DNA of 64,000 bases from Pseudomonas putida (GCA_029953615.1 CP124529.1:1-64000), one strand, 5' to 3'. Shown: positions 18,594 to 26,889, counted from the stretch's first letter. A program made the numbers and translations. Notes: generated by a model from the sequence alone, not told the origin.

Positions 18594-18827
18594 CTAACCC
18601 TTGCTATGTTCCGACGAAGACGGCCCCGTGCCGCGCTTGATTCCACGCGGGCCGAGCACACCCCAGATGGCCAGGCCCACGACAGGCAGCACCAACAGCA
18701 ACAACGCCCACATCGCCTTCGTCACATCGCTCTTGTCACTGCGGAAAACACTGACAATGGCCCACAGATCGAGCAACAGAATGATCGCTGCCACAGCGAT
18801 CCAGAAATACGTCACAGGCTCGGTCAT
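18594..18827 (-). CDS. Small PLDc_N (phospholipase D nuclease N-terminal-like) membrane protein
   Basis: 77 residues with two TM helices (YFWIAVAAIILLLDLWAIVSV and AMWALLLLVLPVVGLAIWGVLGP). This is the PLDc_N/cardiolipin-synthase N-terminal module found alone in many small bacterial membrane proteins. The short spacer between helices contains the usual SDKSDVTK polar stretch. It leads the leftward operon with the 49-residue peptide and DUF2238. No catalytic HKD motif is present, so it is not itself a phospholipase. Confidence 0.8.
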   Translation of the reverse strand: MTEPVTYFWIAVAAIILLLDLWAIVSVFRSDKSDVTKAMWALLLLVLPVVGLAIWGVLGPRGIKRGTGPSSSEHSKG

Positions 18828-19012
18828 GATCGTTTCTCCTCTGTCTGAACGGGCAGCAGTGCGTGATTCGCGCTACCCCTCCTACCCAGAGGAAACCAGC
18901 AGACGCAACAAAGTTCAGGTTGCTTTCCCCGCCATTGATGGGTGGCCCTCACGCAATGAACCAATCCCGCAGGAAACACGTCCACCACAAAACAACGCAT
19001 GAGTGACCGACC

Positions 19013-19516
19013 ATGGCGATCGACCCTGTACTCGAGGCCCTTGATTACCTCAAGGCCAACAAACTGGTGCTGACCACCGCGGAGTCCTGCACGGCTGGCG
19101 CCATGGTCGCGCTGTTGGCGGCAGTACCCGGTACCGGCGAAGTGCTGGAAAGCGGCTACGTGGTGTACTCGCCAAGTGCCAAGAAACGCCTGCTCGGCGT
19201 CAGCCCACAGACTATCGAACGCTACGGCCTGACCAGTGAGGCAGTAGCCTGGGAGATGGCGCTCGGCGCATTGAAAGACAGCGACGCCACCGTCGCCATC
19301 GCCAGCACGGGTGTCGCCGGGCCTGAGCCGCAGGATGCCATCGCCCCGGGCACCGTGTGCTTTGCCTGGGCCTTTGCCGGCGAGCCCTTGGCCGTGTTTA
19401 CCCGCAGCCAGCGTTTTTTTGGCGAGCGCGCGGAGGTGATCCGCCAGGGCGCACTCTATGGGTTGTCGCACATTGCCCATTACCACCAACGCTGGCTGCG
19501 CGGTGAGCGCGCCTGA
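19013..19516 (+). CDS. CinA C-terminal domain protein (NMN amidohydrolase PncC type)
   Basis: 167 residues, just the CinA-C/PncC domain without the N-terminal CinA part. Seen motifs are TTAESCTAGAMVALLAAVPG (catalytic Ser/Thr region), SGYVVYSPSAKKRLLGV and ASTGVAGPEPQD. PncC removes the amide of nicotinamide mononucleotide in NAD salvage. The sequence departs from housekeeping PncC in some places (e.g. PGTVCFAWAF), and its neighbours are stress-type genes, so this may be an accessory paralogue. First gene of a rightward run with the 19529 gene and yetF. Confidence 0.82.
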   Translation: MAIDPVLEALDYLKANKLVLTTAESCTAGAMVALLAAVPGTGEVLESGYVVYSPSAKKRLLGVSPQTIERYGLTSEAVAWEMALGALKDSDATVAIASTGVAGPEPQDAIAPGTVCFAWAFAGEPLAVFTRSQRFFGERAEVIRQGALYGLSHIAHYHQRWLRGERA

Positions 19517-19528
19517 GGGGCCTGGAGC

Positions 19529-20035
19529 ATGGACGAAGAGGAGTTTATTTCAAGGCGCCACCCCGTCGAGGAAGACATGCGGATGCAGCAGCGCGTCTGG
19601 CGTTTCGAACGGGTGGGCTGGTATGCCCTGGTGCTGGTCGTGCTGCTGGGCCTGGCCGGGGTTTTCGGCAACGGCCCGCTCAGTAACGCCCAGCTCACGA
19701 GTGAAGACGGCCGGGTGCATGTGGAATATCAGCGCCTGAGCCGCAGCGGCACCACCGACAACCTGCGCATCACGGTTCGCGGTACTGCCGGGGAGCCTGT
19801 GATGTTGCTACTTGGGGGGACCTTGCTGCGCGAAGCCAGCATCGAAACGCTGCAGCCAGAGCCGCAAGTGTCGCAATCCCACGGCAGATCGCTGCTGCTC
19901 CAGCTTGGCACCAGCAAAAAGGGTATTGCCACCCTTTACCTGACCCTGCGCAGCGAATACGTCGGCCCTCTCGAAGGTGTTGTCAGGGCGGGGCCGAACA
20001 GCGTCGTGCATTTCTCGACCTTTCTCTACCCGTAG
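19529..20035 (+). CDS. Hypothetical single-pass membrane protein paired with YetF
   Basis: 168 residues: a cytoplasmic acidic N-terminus (MDEEEFISRRHPVEEDMRM), one TM helix (about 31-47), then a periplasmic beta-rich domain of about 115 residues ending FSTFLYP. I do not recognise a named family. It lies 12 bases after the CinA-C gene and 9 bases before the DUF421 gene. Its tight linkage to YetF suggests that the two proteins act together in the membrane. Confidence 0.65.
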   Translation: MDEEEFISRRHPVEEDMRMQQRVWRFERVGWYALVLVVLLGLAGVFGNGPLSNAQLTSEDGRVHVEYQRLSRSGTTDNLRITVRGTAGEPVMLLLGGTLLREASIETLQPEPQVSQSHGRSLLLQLGTSKKGIATLYLTLRSEYVGPLEGVVRAGPNSVVHFSTFLYP

Positions 20036-20044
20036 GAGCGCGCC

Positions 20045-20488
20045 ATGGACTCCATTCTCCGTGCGGCAGGCATGTACATCGCGCTGATGCTGCTGTTTCG
20101 GGTGGCGGGCAGGCGCTCGCTGGCAGACCTGACCACCTTCGACTTCGTCCTGCTGCTGATCATCGGTGAAGCCACCCAGCAGGCTTTGCTTGGCGAGGAC
20201 TTTTCGTTCACCAACGCCATGCTGGTGATCGCCACGCTGATCGTCCTGGATGTCGGCCTGTCACTGGCCAAGCTCAACTCCAGGCGCCTGGCCCGCCTGG
20301 TCGACGGCCACGCGACACTGGTCGTGGATCAGGGGCGCTTTCTGCATCACCGAATGCGGCGGGCACGGCTGACCGAGGACGACATTCTCGAATCGGCCCG
20401 GGACAGCCAGGGTATCGAAAGCGTCAGCCAGATCAAGTTCGCCATCGTCGAGCGCAACGGCAAGATCTCGATCATCCCGCAGGAATGA
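20045..20488 (+). CDS. DUF421/YetF-family membrane protein
   Basis: 147 residues: two or three N-terminal TM helices (MYIALMLLFRVAGRRSLADLTTFDFVLLLIIGEA) followed by the small alpha/beta cytoplasmic YetF domain (GHATLVVDQGRFLHHRMRRARLTEDDI). The motif FRVAGRR and TTFDFVLLLIIGE are diagnostic for DUF421. Related proteins are implicated in spore and membrane stress phenotypes; the biochemical role is unknown. Start ATG has a GGAGCGCGCC sequence upstream. Confidence 0.82.
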   Translation: MDSILRAAGMYIALMLLFRVAGRRSLADLTTFDFVLLLIIGEATQQALLGEDFSFTNAMLVIATLIVLDVGLSLAKLNSRRLARLVDGHATLVVDQGRFLHHRMRRARLTEDDILESARDSQGIESVSQIKFAIVERNGKISIIPQE

Positions 20489-20636
20489 CCCAGCCTGGCC
20501 GGTGCAGCCTGTGCGGCTCCTTGAGCGAGCGGCTTTTCGCGATACCGGTACGTTGATCATCCGCTTTGAACCTTGGCGCACGCGCCCTACTCCATCGAAG
20601 GCAATCGTGATTTTTACAGCCCGAAAGAGGTGCCGC

Positions 20637-21101
20637 ATGAACGCTATCGAATTGTTGGTCCAGGACCATGAACTGGTGAAGAAGCTGCTGGAGGAACTCT
20701 CCTCCACCACCGAGCGCGCGGTTAAAAAGCGCGCCGAGCTGCTCGAGCGCATCAAACAGGAGGTGACCATCCACACCGCTCTGGAGGAAGAAATCCTGTA
20801 CCCGGCCATCAAGCAGGCCGGCGGCAAGGAAGAAGCGAAGATGTATTACGAAGCCAAGGAGGAGCACCGCACGGTCGATTCGCTGGTACTGCCGGACCTG
20901 CTTCAAACCGAGACCGGTAGCGTCGAGTTCGCCGGTCGGGTCAAGGTCATGAAGGAACTGTTGGAGCACCATATCGAGGAAGAAGAAAGCGAGCTGTTCC
21001 CGACCGCCCGCAAGCTGCTCGGCAAGCAGGCACTGGATGAGCTCGGCCAGGCCATGGAAGCACAGAAGAAACTGCTCAAGGGCGAACAGCGTGCCGCGTG
21101 A
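20637..21101 (+). CDS. Hemerythrin HHE-domain protein
   Basis: 154 residues from ATG 20637 (AAAGAGG ribosome-binding site; the frame extends upstream but without coding character). Helical hemerythrin-like fold with iron-ligand candidates in order: QDHELVKKLLEEL, ITIHT-like VTIHTALEEEILYPAI, EEHRTV and HHIEEEESELFP. Such cytoplasmic HHE proteins bind a diiron centre and respond to oxygen, NO or redox stress. Its stop overlaps the start of the next gene (TGATG). Confidence 0.85.
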   Translation: MNAIELLVQDHELVKKLLEELSSTTERAVKKRAELLERIKQEVTIHTALEEEILYPAIKQAGGKEEAKMYYEAKEEHRTVDSLVLPDLLQTETGSVEFAGRVKVMKELLEHHIEEEESELFPTARKLLGKQALDELGQAMEAQKKLLKGEQRAA

Positions 21102-21346
21102 TGGAGGCCTGGATCGACTTTCTTGAATGGCCCGCCATGGCCCTGACGGTACTTGCCGCCTGGTGCATCGGTTCGCGGCGCCCAGGCCGGCGCAAGCTGG
21201 GTTTCTGCTGCTTCATTGGCAGCAACGTGTTGTGGGCCATCTGGGGATGGCAAGCGCAAGCCTGGGCGCTGATTCTCCTGCAGGTTTGCCTGTGCGCCAT
21301 GAACCTGCGGGGCTGGAAGAAAAATACTGCAGTGGAGTCGGGCTGA
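21101..21346 (+). CDS. Small membrane protein, 81 residues
   Basis: Starts at ATG 21101, sharing one base with the hemerythrin stop, so it is translationally coupled. Two to three TM helices (FLEWPAMALTVLAAWCIG, KLGFCCFIGSNVLWAIWGW, ALILLQVCLCAMNLRGW). The repeat of GxxxN/W-rich helices resembles a half of PnuC- or YgjV-like transporters, but I cannot assign a family. Short enough to be a modulator rather than a transporter. Confidence 0.65.
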   Translation: MEAWIDFLEWPAMALTVLAAWCIGSRRPGRRKLGFCCFIGSNVLWAIWGWQAQAWALILLQVCLCAMNLRGWKKNTAVESG

Positions 21347-21391
21347 ACGTCCGCTCCTGCACCCGAAAGCCCAACGACGAGGAACCAGACC

Positions 21392-21529
21392 ATGATTGAA
21401 CCCAACGACCCTGACCCTTACGTGGACGAAATACCGCACAACCCTGGCGAACCTGTACCTGAACCGGACCAGGAAGCACCCGACTGGCCTGAAGGCCAGG
21501 TACCACCGGAGGAACAGTCCGACGGCTGA
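21392..21529 (+). CDS. Small acidic proline-rich protein, 45 residues
   Basis: ATG 21392 with GAGGA about nine bases upstream. The peptide (MIEPNDPDPYVDEIPHNPGE then PVPEPDQEAPDWPEGQVPP...) is a quarter proline and a quarter acidic, so it is intrinsically disordered. It lies between the small membrane protein and the MscS gene on the same strand. Coding character is supported by the ribosome-binding site and the strong compositional bias; no homologue is known to me. Confidence 0.55.
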   Translation: MIEPNDPDPYVDEIPHNPGEPVPEPDQEAPDWPEGQVPPEEQSDG

Positions 21530-21613
21530 GGCTCAACCATCGAGCGGCGTTGCCTGCTGCGCCGGCAATGCCGCCCCCCAGTCCCCCTTCCTGCGCAAGG
21601 AGGCAAGCGTCTC

Positions 21614-22723
21614 ATGAGTGATCGCATCATCGCCTTGTTCACCGATACCACACTGTTCGGAATATCCGTTCTCAACCTGTTGCTGGCACTGACCGTAGCC
21701 TTGCTGACATTCCTCGTGGCGCGGGCAGCCATCAGTTTCATGCTGCATCGTGTCAGGCGCTGGTCCGAGCATGACGGCGCGTTGAGCCAGGTACTGGCCA
21801 AAGTGCTCGGCGGGACCAGCAATTTTCTGTTGTTCCTTGCCTCGCTGCTGGTGGGCCTGAGCATGCTCGACCTGCCCGAGCGCTGGCTGACCCGGGTCGG
21901 TAGCCTGTGGTTCGTGGTCGCGGCATTGCAGATCGGGTTGTGGGCCAACCGTGCCATCGGCCTGGGTCTGAATCGCTACTTCGCCCGGCACCGTACCGAC
22001 GGCCTTAACCAGGGCAGCGCGCTGGCCACGCTGTCGGCATGGGGGGCGCGGGTACTGTTGTGGTCAGTGGTGCTGCTGGCGATGCTCTCCAACCTGGGCG
22101 TGAACATCACCGCCTTCGTCGCCAGCCTGGGGGTAGGCGGTATCGCTGTTGCGCTGGCCGTGCAGAACATCCTTGGCGACCTGTTCGCCTCGCTATCCAT
22201 CGCCGTGGACAAACCGTTCGAGGTGGGCGACTTCATCGTCATTGGCCCGCTGGCCGGCACGGTGGAACATGTGGGGCTGAAAACCACACGTATCCGCAGC
22301 CTGGGCGGCGAGCAGATCGTCATGGCCAACGCCAGCATGATCAGCAGCACCATCCAGAACTACAAGCGCCTGCAGGAACGGCGGATCGTGTTCGAGTTCG
22401 GCCTGTCCTATGACACGCCAACCGAAGCAGTGAAAAAAGCGCCCGCCATCGTCGAGGAAGCGATCAAAGCCCAGCAGCAGGTGCGCTTCGACCGTGCCCA
22501 CCTGCGCGGCTTCGGCAAAGAGGCGCTGGAATTCGAGTGCGTATATATCGTCCAGGACCCCGGCTACAACCTGTACATGGACATCCAGCAAGCGATCAAT
22601 TTCCACCTGCTCGAGCGCTTCTCGAAAGTCGGTGCCAAGTTCGCCGTCCCGGTACGCGCGATCAAGGTCACTGCCCTGCCCGAGCAATCAATGCGCGGGG
22701 CGCAGAATGCCCATGTGGGATAA
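21614..22723 (+). CDS. MscS-family mechanosensitive channel
   Basis: 369 residues. Four TM helices, then the MscS core: pore-lining TM3 (NITAFVASLGVGGIAVALAVQ), the beta domain (DKPFEVGDFIVIGPLAGTVE and RIRSLGGEQIVMANASMIS), and the alpha/beta cage. The Gly/Ala pattern of TM3 is typical of gated MscS-like channels. It releases solutes on osmotic downshock. It follows the small acidic-protein gene, with an AAGGAGG ribosome-binding site. Confidence 0.92.
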   Translation: MSDRIIALFTDTTLFGISVLNLLLALTVALLTFLVARAAISFMLHRVRRWSEHDGALSQVLAKVLGGTSNFLLFLASLLVGLSMLDLPERWLTRVGSLWFVVAALQIGLWANRAIGLGLNRYFARHRTDGLNQGSALATLSAWGARVLLWSVVLLAMLSNLGVNITAFVASLGVGGIAVALAVQNILGDLFASLSIAVDKPFEVGDFIVIGPLAGTVEHVGLKTTRIRSLGGEQIVMANASMISSTIQNYKRLQERRIVFEFGLSYDTPTEAVKKAPAIVEEAIKAQQQVRFDRAHLRGFGKEALEFECVYIVQDPGYNLYMDIQQAINFHLLERFSKVGAKFAVPVRAIKVTALPEQSMRGAQNAHVG

Positions 22724-22758
22724 CCCCCATGCCGGCCAACCAGCAAAGGAGTATCACC

Positions 22759-23100
22759 ATGAAAATCCTGAAGCCCCATTCACTACTGTTGGCGCTGTGC
22801 CTGGGTGCCAGCGCACCTGTCGCCCTGGCAGCCACCGACATGAACGATCAACGTGCGCCAGGCACCCAGACACATGAAGGCGAGCACAGGGACGCCCACG
22901 GGGGCGCGACCGGTTCAGGAACACCGGCGGATGCCATGGGTACAGGGTCTGGCGGTACCGATAGCAATGGTACTGACAAGACCGGCGGGGATGGCACCAC
23001 CAACGGGTCGGGTAGCGGCCACGGTGGAACGGGCAATGGCGGCACCGGTAGCGGAGCCGGTGGCTCGGGCTCGGGCTCCGGCAGCGGTTCCGGTAGTTGA
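22759..23100 (+). CDS. Secreted Gly/Ser/Thr-rich low-complexity protein
   Basis: 113 residues with a clear signal peptide (KILKPHSLLLALCLGASAPVALA) and AAAGGAG ribosome-binding site. The mature part begins ATDMNDQRAPGTQTHEGEHRD, then turns into a long Gly/Ser/Thr/Asn/Asp sequence with many GSG and GTG units (the last 15 residues alternate Gly and Ser). No known domain. It is probably a disordered periplasmic protein of the stress set; 35 bases after mscS. Confidence 0.65.
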   Translation: MKILKPHSLLLALCLGASAPVALAATDMNDQRAPGTQTHEGEHRDAHGGATGSGTPADAMGTGSGGTDSNGTDKTGGDGTTNGSGSGHGGTGNGGTGSGAGGSGSGSGSGSGS

Positions 23101-23136
23101 AGGTTTATCGCCCTGCGCGCGAATGACTGCCCACGA

Positions 23137-23160
23137 GCGCCTGCGCTACAGCGCGGGCGC
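23137..23160. terminator. Hairpin between convergent genes
   Basis: GCGCCTGCGC-taca-GCGCGGGCGC forms a GC-rich stem (one mismatch) between the low-complexity protein gene and xthA, which converge here. Likely a shared terminator; no T tract is visible. Confidence 0.45.
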
Positions 23161-23178
23161 ACACCGGCCCTGACAGCG

Positions 23179-23976
23179 CTACGCCCGTCGACGACGCGTG
23201 CCCAGCTCGACCCAGGTGGGTGCATGGTCGCTGGCCTTGGGTTCGTTACGCACCCAGGCATCGACACCAGCCCGCTTCAGGTAAGGCGCCAGTTCGGGGT
23301 TGAGCAACAGATGGTCGATACGTAAACCGGCGTTGCGTGCCCAATGGTTGCGGAAATAATCCCAGAAGGTGTAGATGCGTTCGTCCGGATACAGATGGCG
23401 AATGGCATCGACCCAGCCCTGTTGCAGCAACTGCTGAAAGCACGCACGTGACTCGGGCTGCAGCAGTGCATCCTTCAACCAGGAGCGTGTGTCGTAGATG
23501 TCCATGTCGGTCGGCACGACATTGAAGTCGCCCGCCAGTACCGTGGGATGGCCGCTACCATACAACCCTGCCGCATGCGCGATCAGGCACTCGAACCAAC
23601 GGAGTTTGTAAGCGAATTTCGGCCCGGGTTGCGGGTTGCCATTCGGCAGATACAGGCAGGCTACCAGCACCCCGTGCACCGCAGCTTCAAGGTAACGGCT
23701 CTGGTTGTCGTCCTCCATGCCAGGCAGGCCCCGACGTACTTCCAGGGGTTCGCTACCTCGCGCCAGAATGGCCACGCCGTTCCAGGCAGGCTGCCCTTGG
23801 TAGAGGCTGCCATAACCCGCCGCTTCGAGCGCCTGGTGCGGAAACTGCTGGTCCGCCGCCTTGAGCTCCTGCAGGCAGGCGATGTCGGGCTTTTCCCTCT
23901 CCAGCCAGGCCAGCAGTGCGGGTAGCCGGCTACGAATGCCGTTTATGTTGAACGTGGCAATCTTCAGCGCTTTCAT
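23179..23976 (-). CDS. xthA: Exodeoxyribonuclease III family AP endonuclease
   Basis: 265 residues. The endonuclease/exonuclease/phosphatase fold shows all key motifs: TFNINGIRSR at the start, CLQELKA (metal-binding Glu), LAGDFNVVPTDMDIYD, RIDHLLLNPEL and SDHAPTWVEL (catalytic Asp-His). It repairs abasic sites and removes 3' blocks in DNA. This copy lies in an accessory stress block, so it may be an additional paralogue to the housekeeping gene. Its start overlaps the stop of the small upstream gene by four bases. Confidence 0.92.
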   Translation of the reverse strand: MKALKIATFNINGIRSRLPALLAWLEREKPDIACLQELKAADQQFPHQALEAAGYGSLYQGQPAWNGVAILARGSEPLEVRRGLPGMEDDNQSRYLEAAVHGVLVACLYLPNGNPQPGPKFAYKLRWFECLIAHAAGLYGSGHPTVLAGDFNVVPTDMDIYDTRSWLKDALLQPESRACFQQLLQQGWVDAIRHLYPDERIYTFWDYFRNHWARNAGLRIDHLLLNPELAPYLKRAGVDAWVRNEPKASDHAPTWVELGTRRRRA

Positions 23977-24215
23977 GCGTCGGGGTCGCTCACATGGGCC
24001 TGCACGGCATCTTCCAGGGCGCGCACATGGGCGTCATCGGCCAATGCCTTGAGTGCCAGCCAGTCGTCCCAGTCGATGGCACCATCGTCACGCAGGGCCT
24101 CGGCAGTGCGCAGCAGTTCATGGTGGTAGGCATCCGGCGACTCACGGCGGTAACTGATGTCGTCGTACTGGGCGTACCAGGCCTCGAGCTCGGGGATACT
24201 GCGTTCAATGCTCAT
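23973..24215 (-). CDS. Small acidic protein of unknown function upstream of xthA
   Basis: 80 residues, rich in Asp and Glu (IDWDDWLALKALADDAHVRA), helical, with no membrane segment. It overlaps xthA by ATGA, so it is in the same operon. I do not recognise the family. Might be an accessory to the nuclease or just co-regulated. Confidence 0.65.
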   Translation of the reverse strand: MSIERSIPELEAWYAQYDDISYRRESPDAYHHELLRTAEALRDDGAIDWDDWLALKALADDAHVRALEDAVQAHVSDPDA

Positions 24216-24465
24216 GATGGAGCCCTCACGGTGTCCTTTGCATTAAGAGCCCCACCATCGAGCGACGTTCAAATTCAACGCCACGGCCTGTCGCGCCGAG
24301 AACAAATATCACTGGTTGGCGCATCCTTTGTAGGAGCAGCCTTGTGCTGCTCCTCCAGAACCCCCACCTGCCGCCAGGCGAGCCGCTCAGATGCTGTGCA
24401 TGAAACGAGCTCGCCGCGAACCAGGTTGCCCGGTTCGCGGCGTAATCGAAGCGTTGCTCAGGCAA
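24216..24465. other. Intergenic region with two hairpins
   Basis: No gene found. A single REP-like stem (GGAGCAGC-cttgt-GCTGCTCC) lies near 24333-24353, and a perfect 11-bp stem (CGCCGCGAACC / GGTTCGCGGCG, eight-to-nine-base loop) lies at 24412-24442, just past the stop of the leftward membrane-protein gene. The second is a plausible terminator for that gene. Confidence 0.5.
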
Positions 24466-25125
24466 TCAGACAGGAATGCCTGCCAGCCGCCAGACAGGCG
24501 CTGGAACCGGTTCGGCCTGGCTGCGGTTGCGCGCCCACTGGGTCAGGGCAGCCATCGTGGCAAAGCCGAGCAGGATCAGTACCGGATAGGCCAGCAGCAA
24601 CTCGGTCAGCGAGTATTTCCAGGCCAGTGGGCGGCCCACGCCCAGCATCGCCGCATACAGCCAGGACACACCCGACAATGCGCCGGAAAACAGCGCGAAC
24701 ATGCGCACGCCAAAATTCAGGTCAAGCAAGTTGCCCGCTTTGAGCAGAGCAGGCAAAACATAGCGGTGCAACAACATGCCGTTAAAGGTCAACAACATGA
24801 CAATAATAACTTTCGCTTGAAGTTTTGGATTGGCAAAATAGTTCATACCTTTATCAAGGTAGTCAATCCCAATCACCGCAATGCCCGTGAGCCACAAAAA
24901 TATCAAGGCATTGGCCACGGACTTCTGCAAACGCGCCATATGCTGACTGTCATGTCCGGTTCCTTTATGACCTTTCAACAAGTTCCTGACCATCTCGGCA
25001 TCGCTGGCAAACACCAGGCCAATGGCGATGCAACAGGCCAGCAAATGCACGTAAATTACCGACAACCGCACCAGCTCCATGGATTCTTTCTGCCCGAACA
25101 GGCTAATAATTGTATTAATCTCCAC
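24466..25125 (-). CDS. Multi-pass inner membrane protein, unknown function
   Basis: 219 residues with about six TM helices (VIYVHLLACCIAIGLVFAS, ANALIFLWLTGIAVIGIDYL, VIIVMLLTFNGMLLHRYVLP, ...). I chose GTG 25125 because a GGAG box lies seven bases upstream; ATG 25080 is the alternative and would remove 15 residues (the frame also extends up to 25170). Conserved-looking histidines in the first and fourth helices suggest a heme or metal protein, but I cannot name the family. It stands alone. Confidence 0.65.
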   Translation of the reverse strand: MEINTIISLFGQKESMELVRLSVIYVHLLACCIAIGLVFASDAEMVRNLLKGHKGTGHDSQHMARLQKSVANALIFLWLTGIAVIGIDYLDKGMNYFANPKLQAKVIIVMLLTFNGMLLHRYVLPALLKAGNLLDLNFGVRMFALFSGALSGVSWLYAAMLGVGRPLAWKYSLTELLLAYPVLILLGFATMAALTQWARNRSQAEPVPAPVWRLAGIPV

Positions 25126-25170
25126 GACGTTTTCTCCACGTAATGCGTTAGCGCTAGATGACCTTGCCAT

Positions 25171-25970
25171 AGGCGTGCGAACACGTTTTATCGCAGCGGC
25201 AAGATCAAATTCAGATCGTTAGTTTAAATAGAGGATCGTTATTCAATACACACGGTGGCTCACCCGAAGAGCCGCGGTTGGGCATGGCATTGCTCCACTG
25301 GTCCGAATAAAAAAGCCCCATGAGCATCCCTGCGATGCCGATGAGGTTGAACGTCCATAAGTTCAGGGGGAAAAGGTGCGAGGTGCGCTCACAGTGAAAG
25401 CACCTGCTGGCAAATAGGAGTCAGCGTCACCCAAATCGTTCATTTCTCAAGCAAAACGACCGACAGGCGGTACACTCTTAAAAGTTACTTAGTTTGCTAA
25501 GTTATTGCAATTTGACCGAGTGGAAAGTTTTTCGAGTGAATGGATCCAAACTTGGCAAGCGACTTCGAATGCTCTATTTCGCTGTTTTACAGTTGTCGTT
25601 TTGCCAGCAGCCATGGCTGAAGTGCCATCAGTCAGGCCAGAAGCAGCCCTGTTCTGGTCGCCAGGCACAGCCAACGACCCGCATGTCGTCTTCAGCCTGC
25701 CCAGCGACCGCCGCTTGCCTTGGGTGATGCCAGGCAGCACCAACCGCGTGGTGCAGACCTGCGGATGTCATCGACGCGGTCTATCAACTCATCCATTCCA
25801 TCGATTTGACCGCGTCAAATTGCCTCATGTAGCTTGCCGCCCTCTTCGAAGCTGGCCCAAAGCTGTGCGTTACACCTTTGCGCCAGCTGCGCAGCCTGTC
25901 CCCGTACTGATCAGCCCCACCACGGCGTGCCTACCCATTGCGTCGCCGTCACTGTGTTCGAGTTTGCGAA
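25171..25970. other. Gene-poor 800-base stretch with possible decayed ORF
   Basis: The first half is clearly lower in GC than the surroundings. On the plus strand a reading frame from about 25505 contains SSEWIQTWQATSNALF and later EVPSVRPEAALFWSPGTAND, and if one base is skipped near 25757 it continues PADVIDAVYQLIHSIDLTAS to a TAG at 25830. This might be a small real protein with a frameshift, of no family known to me, or a decayed gene. A MarR-type palindrome (25487-25502) lies just upstream. Nothing else is recognisable up to the formate-channel gene. Confidence 0.3.
25487..25502. promoter_or_regulatory. MarR/SlyA-type palindrome
   Basis: ACTTAG-tttg-CTAAGT is a perfect 6+6 dyad. Its core on the minus strand, TTAGCAAACTAA, differs by one base from the SlyA consensus TTAGCAAGCTAA. 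It lies before the unexplained frame at about 25505, below a possible promoter (TACACT near 25471). Sequence match is seen; binding is inferred. Confidence 0.4.
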
Positions 25971-26759
25971 ATGTCCGTCAATAGCCCCACCCGTATCACC
26001 GAGCTCGTCATCGAGAGCGGAGTCAAGAAAGCTCATCTATCCACCCATGCGACACTGGTCCTGGGGTTTCTCGCAGGTGCATTCATTTCGCTGGGGTTTC
26101 TCCTGGCCATCCACGTCAGCACCATGATCCCGGTACAGTGGGCCTCGTTCGGCACACTGCTGGGCGCCGCGGTATTCCCTATCGGCCTGATCCTGGTGAT
26201 CCTGGCCGGTGGCGAACTGCTCACCGGCAACATGATGAGCTTGCCCTTGGCGATGTTCGCCCGGCGTATCGGCCCAGGCGCCGTGGCGCGCAACTGGCTG
26301 CTGGTGACTGTCGCCAACCTGTTGGGTGCACTGTTCGTTGCCGGGTGCTTCGGCCACCTGCTGGGCCTGACCGAGGGGGCCTACCTGAACAAGATGTTGG
26401 CGGCTGCGACCAGCAAGACCAACGCCGACTTCCTCCACGCCTTCGTCTCCGGAATCGGCTGCAACTGGCTGGTGTGCCTGGCAGTGTGGCTGTCGTATGC
26501 CAGCCGTGAAATGAGCGGCAAGATTCTCGGCATCTGGTTCCCGATCATGGCGTTCGTCGCCATCGGTTTCCAGCACGTGGTAGCCAACATGTTCCTGATT
26601 CCGGCAGCGATCTTTGCCGGCTACTTGAGCTGGGGGCAGTTGGTGGAGAACCTGGTGGCCGTGTTCCTGGGGAATGCAGTGGGTGGGGCGATCTTCGTGG
26701 GGTTGGCGTATTACGTGTCCTACGGTGTGCCTTCGCAGGAAGCGTGCGAGGTGCAGTGA
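25971..26759 (+). CDS. Formate/nitrite transporter (FNT) family channel
   Basis: 262 residues, six TM helices. FNT signatures are present: LILVILAGGELLTGNMM in helix 2 and GIGCNWLVCLAVWLSYASRE, plus AFVAIGFQHVVANMFLIPAA near the end. These form the narrow pore for formate, nitrite or hydrosulfide. ATG 25971 begins the conserved part; a short upstream extension is not needed. No formate dehydrogenase or nitrite reductase neighbour is visible, so the physiological ion is unknown. Confidence 0.9.
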   Translation: MSVNSPTRITELVIESGVKKAHLSTHATLVLGFLAGAFISLGFLLAIHVSTMIPVQWASFGTLLGAAVFPIGLILVILAGGELLTGNMMSLPLAMFARRIGPGAVARNWLLVTVANLLGALFVAGCFGHLLGLTEGAYLNKMLAAATSKTNADFLHAFVSGIGCNWLVCLAVWLSYASREMSGKILGIWFPIMAFVAIGFQHVVANMFLIPAAIFAGYLSWGQLVENLVAVFLGNAVGGAIFVGLAYYVSYGVPSQEACEVQ

Positions 26760-26796
26760 AGCATTGCGGAACCGCCTTGTCTGGCACCGGCTGCGC

Positions 26797-26886
26797 CGGT
26801 GTTCGCGGCTAAAGCCGCTCCCACGTGAACCGCGCATTCTCTGAGCTTCGCGATCCCTGTGGGAGCGGGCGTGCCCGCGAACACCG
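26797..26886. repeat. REPIN (TGTGGGAGCGGGC type)
   Basis: Two inverted REP units, 26797-26824 and 26859-26886, share CGGTGTTCGCGG..GCTCCCAC and GTGGGAGC..CCGCGAACACCG. The second unit directly abuts the truncated LysR frame. Confidence 0.85.
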
Positions 26887-26889
26887 ACG

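Noticed and set aside
23179..23976. Phage or plasmid origin of the xthA region
   Set aside because: No integrase, attachment-site repeat or tRNA; GC content looks like the rest of the window.
25505..25984. 159-codon plus-strand frame as a confident gene
   Set aside because: Its second half has no coding character, and the plausible coding part changes frame near 25757; listed only as uncertain.
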